This document shows, piece by piece, positions 1 to 7,739 of a DNA stretch of 33,781 bases (its first letter is position 1; each line of letters opens with the position of its first letter). This DNA comes from Sporosarcina luteola. Its GTDB lineage: Bacteria; Bacillota; Bacilli; Bacillales_A; Planococcaceae. Made by a program: the position numbers and the translations under genes. The notes below the pieces were generated by a model. That model saw nothing but the letters and a program-made list of their open reading frames with translations. It had not been told where the DNA came from and searched no databases. The DNA is taken from assembly GCF_007991495.1 (NCBI RefSeq), contig NZ_BJYL01000001.1, forward strand, positions 1 to 33,781, given 5' to 3'.

Positions 1-57
1 GAACCGTACGTACGGTGGTGTGAGAGGACGGGAGTTAATTACTCCCTCCTACTCGAT
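1..57 (+). mobile_element. 3' end of a group II intron (partial domain V, domain VI)
   Basis: The window opens inside a group II intron. GGTGGTGTGAGAGG at about 14-27 has the look of the end of domain V. Domain VI is a hairpin: GGGAG (30-34) pairs with CTCCC (42-46) around a TTAATTA loop, AGGA (25-28) pairs with TCCT (47-50), and GAG (22-24) pairs with CTC (52-54). The A at 51 is left bulged, which is the expected lariat branch point. The terminal dinucleotide AT at 56-57 puts that A seven bases from the 3' splice site, as in known bacterial introns. The intron-encoded reverse transcriptase would lie upstream, outside the window. Only the 3' end is seen, so intron class and activity are unknown. 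Confidence 0.78.
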
Positions 58-154
58 TGAGGTGGCGGGTTTCGCTACGCAATCAACCCCGGTCGCAACA
101 CAACCAACCGCTCCCACAACACAACCAACTCACTTCAGAAAACGCAACCACCTC

Positions 155-182
155 TCGACAACTCTAAAATCTATAGTATAAT
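155..182 (+). promoter_or_regulatory. Sigma-A promoter of the cobalamin salvage locus
   Basis: TCGACA (155-160, one mismatch to TTGACA) and a perfect TATAAT (177-182) are separated by 16 bp. Transcription would begin near 189, about 23 nt before the first paired base of the riboswitch. It lies about 100 bp downstream of the group II intron end, in a stretch rich in CAAC and CAACC motifs and otherwise featureless. Confidence 0.65.
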
Positions 183-211
183 AAGTCTCGAAACATAATT
201 ACATAGCCAAA

Positions 212-378
212 CATGAAGGTGCCCCGCCGTCAACGCCGGGGTTAAAAGGGAAGCCGGTTCAATGCCGGCGCGGTCCCGCCACTGTATGTGCGAAGCTTGC
301 CGCAACAATGCCACTGGGAGAAATCCCGGGAAGGTGCGGACAAGTGTTAATGCACGAGCCAGGAGACCTGCCTTCATG
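212..378 (+). promoter_or_regulatory. Cobalamin (AdoCbl-type) riboswitch
   Basis: The aptamer closes with P1, CATGAAGG (212-219) pairing with CCTTCATG (371-378). Inside are the landmarks of the B12 element: GGGAAGCCGGT (248-258), GCCACTG (310-316), and the B12 box AGCCAGGAGACCTGCC (357-372). A terminator follows before btuF, so ligand binding most likely promotes premature termination. All genes downstream to cblS are corrinoid uptake or salvage functions, which fits the usual targets of this riboswitch. Confidence 0.95.
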
Positions 379-453
379 AGTCACCCGTACCCTACGAGGA
401 TAGGTTTGGTGGAAATCAGCACGCTCCTTTGCGTTTAGATTTTTACTAAGCAC

Positions 454-487
454 ATCCCTCCGTCCACAAAACGGGGGATTTTTATTT
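454..487 (+). terminator. Riboswitch-controlled intrinsic terminator
   Basis: ATCCCTCCGT (454-463) pairs with ACGGGGGAT (471-479), with one bulged T, around a CCACAAA loop; a T-rich run (TTTTTATTT) follows. It lies between the B12 aptamer and btuF, the position of the expression platform. An AGGAGG ribosome site follows at 497-502. The alternative antiterminator pairing was not resolved by eye. Confidence 0.8.
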
Positions 488-510
488 GGAACAAACAGGA
501 GGAAATTGGA

Positions 511-1494
511 ATGAAGAAATTTTGGCAATTATGGCTGACAGCTGTTCTCGCTACGTTTTTATTAACAGCTTGCGGCACTTCGGATGATGCGAAAAAGGAT
601 GATACCCCGGAAACGGAACAATCGGGCAGTCAAACGACTGATACAGAGCAGGCGGAAGCGTCATTCCCGGTTACGCTCACGGATGCAGTCGGCAATGACA
701 TTACGCTTGAACAGGCACCGGAAACAATCGTTTCCATGATGCCGAGCAACACGGAAATCCTATTTGCACTGGGCTTGAATGACGAAATTGTCGGTGTCAA
801 CGACTATGACAACTACCCTGAAGAAGCGCTTGAAAAAGAGAAAATCGGCGGTATGGAATTCAACGTGGAAAAAATCGTTGCCATGCAACCGGATGTTGTT
901 TTTGCGCATGAATCCGGCCTTGGCAGTGGTGAAGAAGGACTTCAACAAATCCGCGATGCGGGTATCAACGTATTCGTCGTGAAAAATGCAACGAATTTTG
1001 ATGAAACCTATACAACGATTGAAACGATCGGACAAGCGACAGGCAAGACAGAAGAAGCGGCAACAATCATCGAGGACATGAAAGCGAAAGTCGAAGAAGT
1101 CCTTGCAAAAACAGCAACTGTCGAGAATGAAAAACGCGTATTCATCGAAACTTCGGATGCACCATCCATTTACGCGCCAGGCAAAAATACATTCATGCAG
1201 GAAATCCTTGACATGATCGGTGCGGAAAACGTTGTGACAGAAGAGGACTGGGTCATGATCAGCCCCGAAGAGATCGTCAGCCAAAACCCTGACGTCATCA
1301 TCGTTATGTACAGCTATGTACCGGACATTATTGAAAGCGTGAAAAACCGCGACGGCTTTGCAGACATCACTGCTGTCAAGGAAGACCAAGTCATCCAAGT
1401 CGATGAAAACTTAACGAGCCGTACTGGCCCGCGCTTAGCAGAAGGCTTGGAAGAAGTAGCGAAAGCTATCTACCCAGAGGTTTTCGGTGAATAA
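511..1494 (+). CDS. btuF: Cobalamin/corrinoid ABC transporter substrate-binding lipoprotein
   Basis: This 327-residue protein captures corrinoids outside the membrane and hands them to BtuCD. It begins with a lipoprotein signal peptide whose lipobox is LTAC, with Cys21 the lipidated residue. An acidic, low-complexity linker (about 22-50) leads into a periplasmic-binding (Fe-siderophore/B12 type) domain at about 65-320, with the early 'ETIVSMMPSNTEILFALGL' stretch typical of BtuF. The start is fixed by AGGAGG at 497-502, eight bases before ATG. Its stop overlaps the btuC start by 8 nt. The B12 riboswitch directly upstream supports corrinoid rather than siderophore specificity, which could not be told from the fold alone. 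Confidence 0.92.
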   Translation: MKKFWQLWLTAVLATFLLTACGTSDDAKKDDTPETEQSGSQTTDTEQAEASFPVTLTDAVGNDITLEQAPETIVSMMPSNTEILFALGLNDEIVGVNDYDNYPEEALEKEKIGGMEFNVEKIVAMQPDVVFAHESGLGSGEEGLQQIRDAGINVFVVKNATNFDETYTTIETIGQATGKTEEAATIIEDMKAKVEEVLAKTATVENEKRVFIETSDAPSIYAPGKNTFMQEILDMIGAENVVTEEDWVMISPEEIVSQNPDVIIVMYSYVPDIIESVKNRDGFADITAVKEDQVIQVDENLTSRTGPRLAEGLEEVAKAIYPEVFGE

Positions 1495-2479
1495 AGCAAC
1501 AATTGCCTACATCGTGTCTGCCGCCACACTTATCGTGGCGGTCTGGCTCGGTGTTTCGATTGGAACCGTTAAAATTCCGATCAGCACATTTTGGGATTCA
1601 TCGGATACGACAGCTTCCAACATCCTTTGGAAAATCAGGATGCCCCGCGTCATTTTAGCAGGGCTCGTCGGCGCATCACTTGCAATCGCGGGAGCCGCCT
1701 TCCAAGGGTTGCTGAAAAATCCGCTCGCTGATCCATACACCCTCGGAGTGTCATCCGGCGCCTCTGTCGGTGCCGTTGTGACACTCTTTTTCGGTTTATC
1801 GATTCCGATTTTAGGCACATACACCTTACCGATCTTCAGCATGATCGGCGCAGCCTTGACGATGTTCCTCGTCATCGGCTTCGCAAAACTCGTCGACCGT
1901 TCAATGAAAATGGAAACGATCATTCTAACCGGGATCATCTTCGGGTCGTTCCTAGGCTCGGTCTTATCGCTTATGATCGCGCTTACAGGCGAAGAACTCA
2001 GGCAAATCATCGGTTGGCTCCTCGGCAGTGTTTCGATGCGAGGCTGGAATTACATCCTCATGGTGCTGCCGTTCGTCGTCATTGGCTCATTCATTCTCTG
2101 GCTGAACCGCAGGGAATTGAACGCAATGCTATTCGGGGAAGAACGAGCCCATCATTTAGGCGTCAACGTCAAACGCCGGAAATTCATGATTCTTATCGGG
2201 GGATCCATACTGACCGGTTCTGCAGTCGCCGTCTCCGGCACCATCGGCTTTGTCGGTCTTGTCGTTCCGCATATGACACGCCTCATGTGGGGTTCGGACC
2301 ATCGGCATTTACTCACATTATCATTCATGAACGGCGCCTCATTGCTCATCATCTGCGACCTGATTGCACGTACGATCATCTCACCGACGGAACTTCCGGT
2401 CGGCGTCATTACAGCATTCATCGGTGCACCGGTGTTCGCGTACATCTTCTACAGACAGAGAAGGAAAGGGGCTATGTAA
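1487..2479 (+). CDS. btuC: Cobalamin ABC transporter permease (FecCD family)
   Basis: This 330-residue, very hydrophobic protein has about ten predicted membrane helices and forms the channel of the corrinoid importer. Family signatures are visible: KNPLADPYTLGVSSGAS in the first third and GFVGLVVPHMTR near residue 255, which contributes to the coupling region contacting the ATPase. The start is GTG at 1487, within the last codons of btuF, with an AGAGG ribosome site at 1476-1480. Such overlap suggests translational coupling. The next gene begins one base after this stop. FecCD permeases for siderophores look alike, so the B12 assignment rests on the riboswitch and neighbours. Confidence 0.92.
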   Translation: MNKATIAYIVSAATLIVAVWLGVSIGTVKIPISTFWDSSDTTASNILWKIRMPRVILAGLVGASLAIAGAAFQGLLKNPLADPYTLGVSSGASVGAVVTLFFGLSIPILGTYTLPIFSMIGAALTMFLVIGFAKLVDRSMKMETIILTGIIFGSFLGSVLSLMIALTGEELRQIIGWLLGSVSMRGWNYILMVLPFVVIGSFILWLNRRELNAMLFGEERAHHLGVNVKRRKFMILIGGSILTGSAVAVSGTIGFVGLVVPHMTRLMWGSDHRHLLTLSFMNGASLLIICDLIARTIISPTELPVGVITAFIGAPVFAYIFYRQRRKGAM

Positions 2480-2480
2480 T

Positions 2481-3947
2481 ATGCTGAAAGTCGACAACCT
2501 CTCGGGGGGATACGGCAAAGAGCCGATTGTCAAAAACATCTCATTCACTGTGAATAAAGGGGAAGTGCTCGGTATTCTTGGCCCTAATGGAAGCGGGAAA
2601 TCGACGCTCTTGAAAATCATTTCGGGCATCTTGCAGAAACTGGAAGGAACTGTCCTAATTGACGGGCAAGATGCCGCAGTTTATTCCCAAAAGCAATTTG
2701 CCAGAAAGGTCGCGGTCCTTCCGCAGCTCCATGCGCATGCCTTTTCGCATACCGTCAAAGACACCGTAGCGCTAGGCAGGTACCCGCACCAGTCCGGGAT
2801 TTTCTCGTCCTGGTCGGATGAAGATGAGCGGGCAGTGACCGAAGCACTTGAGTATACGGGCGTTACCCGCTACAAAGACAAGCCGATCGAACTGCTATCA
2901 GGCGGTGAGCAGCAGCGTGTCTTCGTCGCACAAGCACTCGCGCAAGAAGCACCTATTCTCTTGCTCGACGAACCGACGAACCATCTCGACATCGCCCATC
3001 AGCAACAATTACTCGACACGATTCGTAAGCATTCAGGCGAAAAAGGCGTCACCGTCATCTCCGTCTTCCATGACATCAATCTCGCGTCGCTCTACTGCGA
3101 CCGACTGCTCCTTATGGAAAAAGGGCAAGTAGCGACAATCGGCGACCCGAAAGACGTCATCCAAGAAGCGACAATCGGCACCGTGTACAATGCGCGCGTA
3201 AAAACACAGCCGCACCCCGAACTGCCGAAGCCGCAAATGACGCTCCTCCCTGATACAATGGAGGAAAGAAAACCGTTTACTGTCAATAAACAGCACTTTG
3301 CCATCTCGGCGGATCACGTTTCATTCAAAGTCGAGCAGCCTTTAAAAACAATCTCATCCGCCGTCACGAACCCGGGCATGGGGTGGTTCCGCGCATTCGT
3401 CAACCGCCACGTCGACGCTAACTATAACTGCGACGACGTCAAAGCGGAAATGGCGCAATATCTTGAACAACGCGGCTACCATCTCACAGACACCGTCGGC
3501 ATGATGACCGCCGTCACGACTGAGCACGCGGAAATCGGAGAATACGAAGGAGACTTCGGAACAGTCCTCATCATGGTAACAGCAGGCGTCGGCAATGCTG
3601 TTGATGTTTCGCAAGCGGTAACGCGCGAGCAACGCGTCGGCACCATCAACACATGGGTCATCGTCAACGGTCATCTGCCCGACGAAGCATTCATCCAAGC
3701 GATGATCACGGCAACCGAAGCAAAAACGAAAGCATTGCATACCGAAAACATCAAAGACCCGCTCACCGGCACAATCGCGACCGGCACATCGACCGACAGC
3801 CTGCTCATCGCGGCGACGCAAGAAGGCGAGCACTTGCCGTACGCGGGCCCAATCACCCCACTCGGCAAACTGATCGGCCACGGCGTCTACGACTGTACGA
3901 TTCGCGCAATCCAAGCGTACAAAAAAGCGAAAGGATGGACCTCATAA
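2481..3947 (+). CDS. btuD: Fusion: corrinoid importer ATPase (BtuD) + adenosylcobinamide amidohydrolase (CbiZ)
   Basis: This 488-residue protein joins two functions. Residues 1 to about 255 are an ABC ATPase: Walker A GPNGSGKST (34-42), signature LSGGEQQRV, Walker B ILLLDEPTNHLD and H-loop FHD. After a linker (about 255-300) comes a CbiZ domain with TAGVGNA and TGTSTDS motifs. CbiZ cleaves the aminopropanol amide of (pseudo)corrinoids to give cobyric acid, which CbiB can use again. The ATG at 2481 follows GAAAGGGG; the longer reading frame starting at 2364 lies inside btuC and is rejected. Fusion of remodelling to uptake suggests that incoming corrinoids with a foreign lower ligand are processed at the membrane. 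BtuD-CbiZ fusions are known in Bacillales. Confidence 0.9.
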   Translation: MLKVDNLSGGYGKEPIVKNISFTVNKGEVLGILGPNGSGKSTLLKIISGILQKLEGTVLIDGQDAAVYSQKQFARKVAVLPQLHAHAFSHTVKDTVALGRYPHQSGIFSSWSDEDERAVTEALEYTGVTRYKDKPIELLSGGEQQRVFVAQALAQEAPILLLDEPTNHLDIAHQQQLLDTIRKHSGEKGVTVISVFHDINLASLYCDRLLLMEKGQVATIGDPKDVIQEATIGTVYNARVKTQPHPELPKPQMTLLPDTMEERKPFTVNKQHFAISADHVSFKVEQPLKTISSAVTNPGMGWFRAFVNRHVDANYNCDDVKAEMAQYLEQRGYHLTDTVGMMTAVTTEHAEIGEYEGDFGTVLIMVTAGVGNAVDVSQAVTREQRVGTINTWVIVNGHLPDEAFIQAMITATEAKTKALHTENIKDPLTGTIATGTSTDSLLIAATQEGEHLPYAGPITPLGKLIGHGVYDCTIRAIQAYKKAKGWTS

Positions 3948-4903
3948 TGCAAGCCCATTTTGTTGCAATCGCGTTAGGGTTCGTCCTTGACCGCCTCATC
4001 GGGGATCCCCCGAACTGGCCGCATCCTGTCAGATGGATCGGCACACTCATCTCGAAACTCACCGCAGTCCTGAACAAAGGGCGTGCCCGCGTACTAAAGG
4101 GCGCCGGTATGCTGTTCATCATGCTTTTCATCGTTACGGCAATCGTGCTGACAATCGTCGGCATCGCCTACCAAATACATATTGTTTTCGGGATCATCCT
4201 TGAAGGTGTGTTGATCGCCATCGGGCTTGCCCAGAAAAGTTTGAAGGATGCCGCGCTCGAAGTGCATGATCCCCTCGTGGCGGGAGATATGGATGAAGCT
4301 AGGAAAAAACTCTCCTGGATCGTCGGCCGCGACACTGACAAACTGAAAGAAGCAGGGATCGCCCGCGGAGCGATCGAAACCGTCTCTGAAAACACATCAG
4401 ACGGCGTTACGTCTCCATTGTTTTGGGCTTTTTTATTCGGGGCGCCTGGCTTATGGATGTATAAGACCGTCAACACGCTTGATTCAATGATTGGCTACAA
4501 AGATGACCGTTATCATGAATTCGGCAAGTTTTCCGCGCGCGCGGACGACGTGTTGAACTTCATTCCCGCGCGGATTACAGGGTTTCTTATTCTGTTGACG
4601 ACTTCGAATGAAGGCGGAATCCCATTTGGAAAGCGGTTCGTCGGCTGGGGGAGAGATGCGAGGCGGCACCCAAGCCCGAACAGTGGATTCCTTGAAGCGG
4701 CGACCGCTTGGCAGCTCGGTGTTAAACTGGGCGGGAAAAGTACATATAGAGGGATCGTTTCCGAACGACCGGAAATCGGCCCTGGACAAAAGCCGTTGAA
4801 AGCGGCACATATCAAAGCGGCAATCGGGCAAATGCACGCAGCTTCTTTCGCCTTTTGGATACTAATGACAATCATTGGAGTGATTTTCTATGCAATTGCC
4901 TGA
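3947..4903 (+). CDS. cbiB: Adenosylcobinamide-phosphate synthase
   Basis: CbiB is a membrane amide synthase that attaches aminopropanol phosphate to adenosylcobyric acid. The 318-residue protein is hydrophobic, with several membrane helices. It carries the family motifs GDPPNWPHPVRWIG (near residue 18), SENTSDGVTSPLFW and NTLDSMIGYK. I chose ATG 3947, which overlaps the preceding TAA as TAATG and has AAAGGA about 12 bases upstream; ATG 3935, four codons earlier in the same frame, has no ribosome site. It sits between CbiZ, which makes cobyric acid, and CobD, which makes the aminopropanol phosphate, so the three steps of lower-loop replacement are adjacent. Its stop overlaps the cobD start. 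Confidence 0.92.
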   Translation: MQAHFVAIALGFVLDRLIGDPPNWPHPVRWIGTLISKLTAVLNKGRARVLKGAGMLFIMLFIVTAIVLTIVGIAYQIHIVFGIILEGVLIAIGLAQKSLKDAALEVHDPLVAGDMDEARKKLSWIVGRDTDKLKEAGIARGAIETVSENTSDGVTSPLFWAFLFGAPGLWMYKTVNTLDSMIGYKDDRYHEFGKFSARADDVLNFIPARITGFLILLTTSNEGGIPFGKRFVGWGRDARRHPSPNSGFLEAATAWQLGVKLGGKSTYRGIVSERPEIGPGQKPLKAAHIKAAIGQMHAASFAFWILMTIIGVIFYAIA

Positions 4904-5978
4904 ACACGGGGCGAATCCTTCCCACGTCTATGACCGGCTGGGAGTGACACCGCCCGCACGGATAACGGATTTCAGTGAAAACTGCAATCCGGCGGGACCT
5001 CCGCGGGCCGTCCTTGAGTTGTGGCCGGAACTCATTTCACGATTAAACGCCTACCCAGATCCTTCCGGAGAACCGTTCCTGTCGAAGGTCGCCGACTATC
5101 ACGGCGTCGCTCCTTCATCAGTTATTGCAGGGAACGGGGCAGCCGAATTATTGTCGCTCATCGCAGAGCGGTATCGTGGGAAACGGGCGCTCGTCGTCCA
5201 TCCGACGTTTTCGGAATATGAAGCGACATTGCGAGCGAAAGGCGTGGAGGTCGTCCGCCTCATTGCTTCAGAGGAGGAAGGCTTCAAGTTGCCGGTGGAG
5301 GCGATTTTGGAAGCATTGCCTTCTGCAGACGTTCTCTATTTATGCACGCCGAACAACCCGACAGGCATCATGCCGGAACGCGTGGATCTAGCGGCGATTT
5401 TGAAGAAAGCGGGAGAAGCGGGCTGTGAAGTCGTGCTCGACGAAGCGTTTGTCGATTTCATCGATGAAAGCAAGTCATTCATTCCTGAACTGCGAGACTT
5501 TCCTCACGTCTTGATCGTCCGCTCAATGACGAAAATGTACGCCATCCCGGGAATCCGCCTCGGCTACGCCGTCGCGCATCCCGTCGTCATCGCGGAAATG
5601 AAAGCACAAGCTCCCCATTGGAACGTCAACGGCATGGCGGCCGCAATCGGCGCAGTTTGCCTCGAGCAAGAAGCCTATCGCAACGCGGCAATCCGCCATG
5701 CCCGGGAAGAACGCGAAAAAATGACAGCATTTCTGAAACAGCATGGCTGCACAGTAACCGACTCCGAAACGAACTTCCTCGCCTTTAAGCCGGAAGACGC
5801 TGGAAAACTATACAAAGACATGCTTGCACGAGGCATCGTGTTACGACACTCGGAAAACTTCCACGGCATGGACGGCCGCTGGCTCCGCATCGGCATGAAA
5901 AGCGTTGTGGAAATGGAAGAACTGCGCGCAGAGCTTGCAGATTGGTTCGAGCAAGAAGCTGTAAACGGGAAAGAATGA
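4890..5978 (+). CDS. cobD: L-threonine-O-3-phosphate decarboxylase (CobD-type PLP enzyme)
   Basis: A 362-residue fold-type I PLP enzyme related to histidinol-phosphate aminotransferase. It should decarboxylate threonine phosphate to (R)-1-amino-2-propanol phosphate, the linker used by CbiB. Visible PLP residues are Asn156 in TPNNPTG, Asp184 in VVLDEAF and the Schiff-base Lys215 in RSMTKMYAIPGIRLGY. The N-terminal 'PEHGANP' is typical of CobD rather than HisC. The ATG at 4890 lies in the last codons of cbiB. Function follows from the operon as much as from sequence, since HisC is close. The stop codon is already part of the first unit of the repeat array that follows. Confidence 0.88.
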   Translation: MQLPEHGANPSHVYDRLGVTPPARITDFSENCNPAGPPRAVLELWPELISRLNAYPDPSGEPFLSKVADYHGVAPSSVIAGNGAAELLSLIAERYRGKRALVVHPTFSEYEATLRAKGVEVVRLIASEEEGFKLPVEAILEALPSADVLYLCTPNNPTGIMPERVDLAAILKKAGEAGCEVVLDEAFVDFIDESKSFIPELRDFPHVLIVRSMTKMYAIPGIRLGYAVAHPVVIAEMKAQAPHWNVNGMAAAIGAVCLEQEAYRNAAIRHAREEREKMTAFLKQHGCTVTDSETNFLAFKPEDAGKLYKDMLARGIVLRHSENFHGMDGRWLRIGMKSVVEMEELRAELADWFEQEAVNGKE

Positions 5979-6206
5979 GCCGTTCTTGGAAGAAACGAGC
6001 CGTTGTGCGAAAGAATGAGCCGTTCGTGGGATAAACGAGCCGTGCAAAAGATGTACCGTTTTGAAAAAGAATGAGAACTTTTTGGTGATGAACGAGAACG
6101 CTTGGCGAGGTAATGAGAACTCTTTGAAATTGAATGAGAACTTTAAGCGGAAAATGAGAACTGATTCAAGAAGAATGAGAACTTTCCAGGCAAGAACGAG
6201 AACTTG
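5974..6206 (+). repeat. Array of twelve short repeats with 20-21-bp period (AAYGAGCC / AAYGAGAAC)
   Basis: Units begin at 5974, 5994, 6014, 6034, 6050, 6070, 6091, 6112, 6133, 6153, 6174 and 6195. Spacing is 20-21 bp, except one step of 16. The first four read AAYGAGCCGT (Y = T or C), the fifth is degenerate, and the last seven read AAYGAGAAC; the 8-12 bp between cores vary. The array starts on the last codons of cobD and fills most of the 349-base gap before cobU. The remaining 6207-6327 shows no further feature except a weak GGTGG ribosome site before cobU. Because 21 bp is seven codons, frames through it read as heptads, but I find no well-supported gene. Confidence 0.85.
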
Positions 6207-6327
6207 CCTTTCCATAACCGCGAGGACAGCCAAACTGCCTGGTGTTTTCACCTCGCGCCAAATGCATCTAACAATTCAACGAACTTATACAGGGAAAAAA
6301 TGAACAGAACGGTGGTCCGATTGCATA

Positions 6328-6912
6328 ATGGGAAAACTGACATTCATCAGCGGCGGGGTGCGGAGCGGAAAGAGCGCTTTTGCGGAAAAACTGCTCGTCG
6401 AAGAGGCAACTGCCGTGCAAGGCAGACTCGTCTACATCGCTTCAGGCCGCGCGACCGATCAGGAAATGCGTCAACGAATTGATAGGCATAAGTTGGATAG
6501 GGCCACTCAATCTTGGACGACAATCGAGCAGCAGACGAACCTCCATGAAACGTTATCGTCCATTCAACCGAACGACTTTGTCCTCTGGGATTGCCTTACG
6601 ACTTGGCTGGCGAATGAACTGTACACAGAACAAGACGGGCAGTTTTGCATCCAAATTGAAAACTGTATGGAGCAGAAAGCGAAAAAGATGCTTGAAACAG
6701 TAGAACAAATCCATTCAATAGCAGCACATTTCGTTATCGTTTCAAATGAAGTGCTTGACGAGCCCGCTTCCATTTACGAAGAGACGCAAAAATACAGCGA
6801 ATGGATCGGCAAGCTCCATCAACAGCTTGTCGGCATGAGCGACAATGCCATCGAAATGGACTACGGCTTGCCGCAATACTGGAAACGGGAAGGGCAGGTG
6901 GTTGTGCGATGA
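6328..6912 (+). CDS. cobU: Adenosylcobinamide kinase / adenosylcobinamide-phosphate guanylyltransferase
   Basis: CobU phosphorylates adenosylcobinamide and then activates it as the GDP derivative for CobS. The 194-residue protein starts MGKLTFISGG and has Walker A GGVRSGKS at about 9-16. The HKLDRATQSW segment (about 52-61) matches the HRxxRPxxW motif around the guanylylated His, and VLWDCLTTWLAN is the Walker B region. The usual C-terminal NEVGxGIVP motif is degenerate here (SNEVLDEPAS), whereas the second CobU-like protein downstream keeps GIVP. The ribosome site (GGTGG, about 12 bases upstream) is weak. The stop overlaps the cobQ-like start as ATGA. It is the first gene after the array and may need reinitiation or its own promoter; none was seen. 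Confidence 0.88.
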   Translation: MGKLTFISGGVRSGKSAFAEKLLVEEATAVQGRLVYIASGRATDQEMRQRIDRHKLDRATQSWTTIEQQTNLHETLSSIQPNDFVLWDCLTTWLANELYTEQDGQFCIQIENCMEQKAKKMLETVEQIHSIAAHFVIVSNEVLDEPASIYEETQKYSEWIGKLHQQLVGMSDNAIEMDYGLPQYWKREGQVVVR

Positions 6913-7739
6913 AAGGAATCATGGTAATGGGAACGGCGTCCGACGTCGGAAAGACGATGATTTGCACGGCGTTTTGCAGGCTGCTATCGGATGAAGGATT
7001 GCGGGTAGCCCCATTCAAATCGCAGAATATGTCGCGATTTTCCGCAAGAACTGAAAATGGGGAAGAAATGAGCCGGGCGCAGTATTTACAAGCGGAAGCC
7101 GCTCGCACGACGCCAATCATCGAAATGAATCCGATCCTCATAAAACCGATTGGCGGGATGAAGTCGGATGTCCGGTTTTTCGGTGAAACGTTTGACGCGG
7201 TCGATGGATTCGCCTACCGCGAACAGTTTTTCACGAAAGCGCTAGAAGCAATTCGCTCGTCGCTCGCTCGACTCGCGGAAACGTTTGACGTCGTCGTAAC
7301 CGAAGGCGCTGGGAGTCCCGCCGAAGTGAATTTGAACGACCGGGAAATCGTCAATATGCGGGTCGCGGATATGGCAGATGTGCCGGTTTTGCTCGTTGCC
7401 GATATCGACCGTGGCGGCGCGATCGCTTCGATTGTCGGCACGCTCCAATTGCTTGCTCCGGAACACCGGGCGCGCGTGAAAGGGATCATCATTAATAAAT
7501 TCCACGGAAACGTATCCCTATTCCAAGAAGGCGTCGATTTCATTGAAACGCACACGGGCATTCGCGTCGTCGGGGTCATCCCGCATATGATGAATCACGG
7601 GATTGAAGAAGAGGACGCGGACCGGCCGATGTCGGAGGCGCTGACAGATGCCGACGTGTACGATGAATGGGCGAAACATGTGAAGGCGCATGTCGATTGG
7701 CCGTTTGTCCGGTCAATCATCGAGGAGTCGGGCGGATGA
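6909..7739 (+). CDS. CobQ-like cobyric acid synthase ATPase domain lacking the glutaminase domain
   Basis: The 276-residue protein matches the N-terminal synthetase half of CobQ/CbiP: P-loop GTASDVGKT (8-16), PFKSQNMSRFSA, MNPILIKP, TEGAGSPAEVNL and VADIDRGGAIAS. Full CobQ is about 500 residues, with a class I glutamine amidotransferase domain following. Here the synthetase part ends near residue 228 and a short tail (YDEWAKHVKAHVDW) follows. That tail resembles the extreme C-terminus of complete CobQ, as if the glutaminase domain had been removed. ATG 6909 overlaps the cobU stop and the TGA overlaps the cobS start, so it is an intact operon member. Activity is uncertain: an ammonia-dependent or non-amidating role is possible. 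Confidence 0.8.
   Translation: MKGIMVMGTASDVGKTMICTAFCRLLSDEGLRVAPFKSQNMSRFSARTENGEEMSRAQYLQAEAARTTPIIEMNPILIKPIGGMKSDVRFFGETFDAVDGFAYREQFFTKALEAIRSSLARLAETFDVVVTEGAGSPAEVNLNDREIVNMRVADMADVPVLLVADIDRGGAIASIVGTLQLLAPEHRARVKGIIINKFHGNVSLFQEGVDFIETHTGIRVVGVIPHMMNHGIEEEDADRPMSEALTDADVYDEWAKHVKAHVDWPFVRSIIEESGG

Noticed and set aside
760..1398. Long minus-strand frame inside btuF
   Set aside because: Shadow of a well-supported lipoprotein gene, with no start signals or known domains.
5974..6206. CRISPR array
   Set aside because: Repeats are only about 9-12 bp, diverged, and spacers are 8-12 bp, far below CRISPR dimensions; no cas genes are present.
6061..6303. Open frame through the first repeat array, reading as NEN heptads
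   Set aside because: It begins at a non-ATG codon without a ribosome site. The heptads follow directly from a 21-bp period, and other frames also read through.
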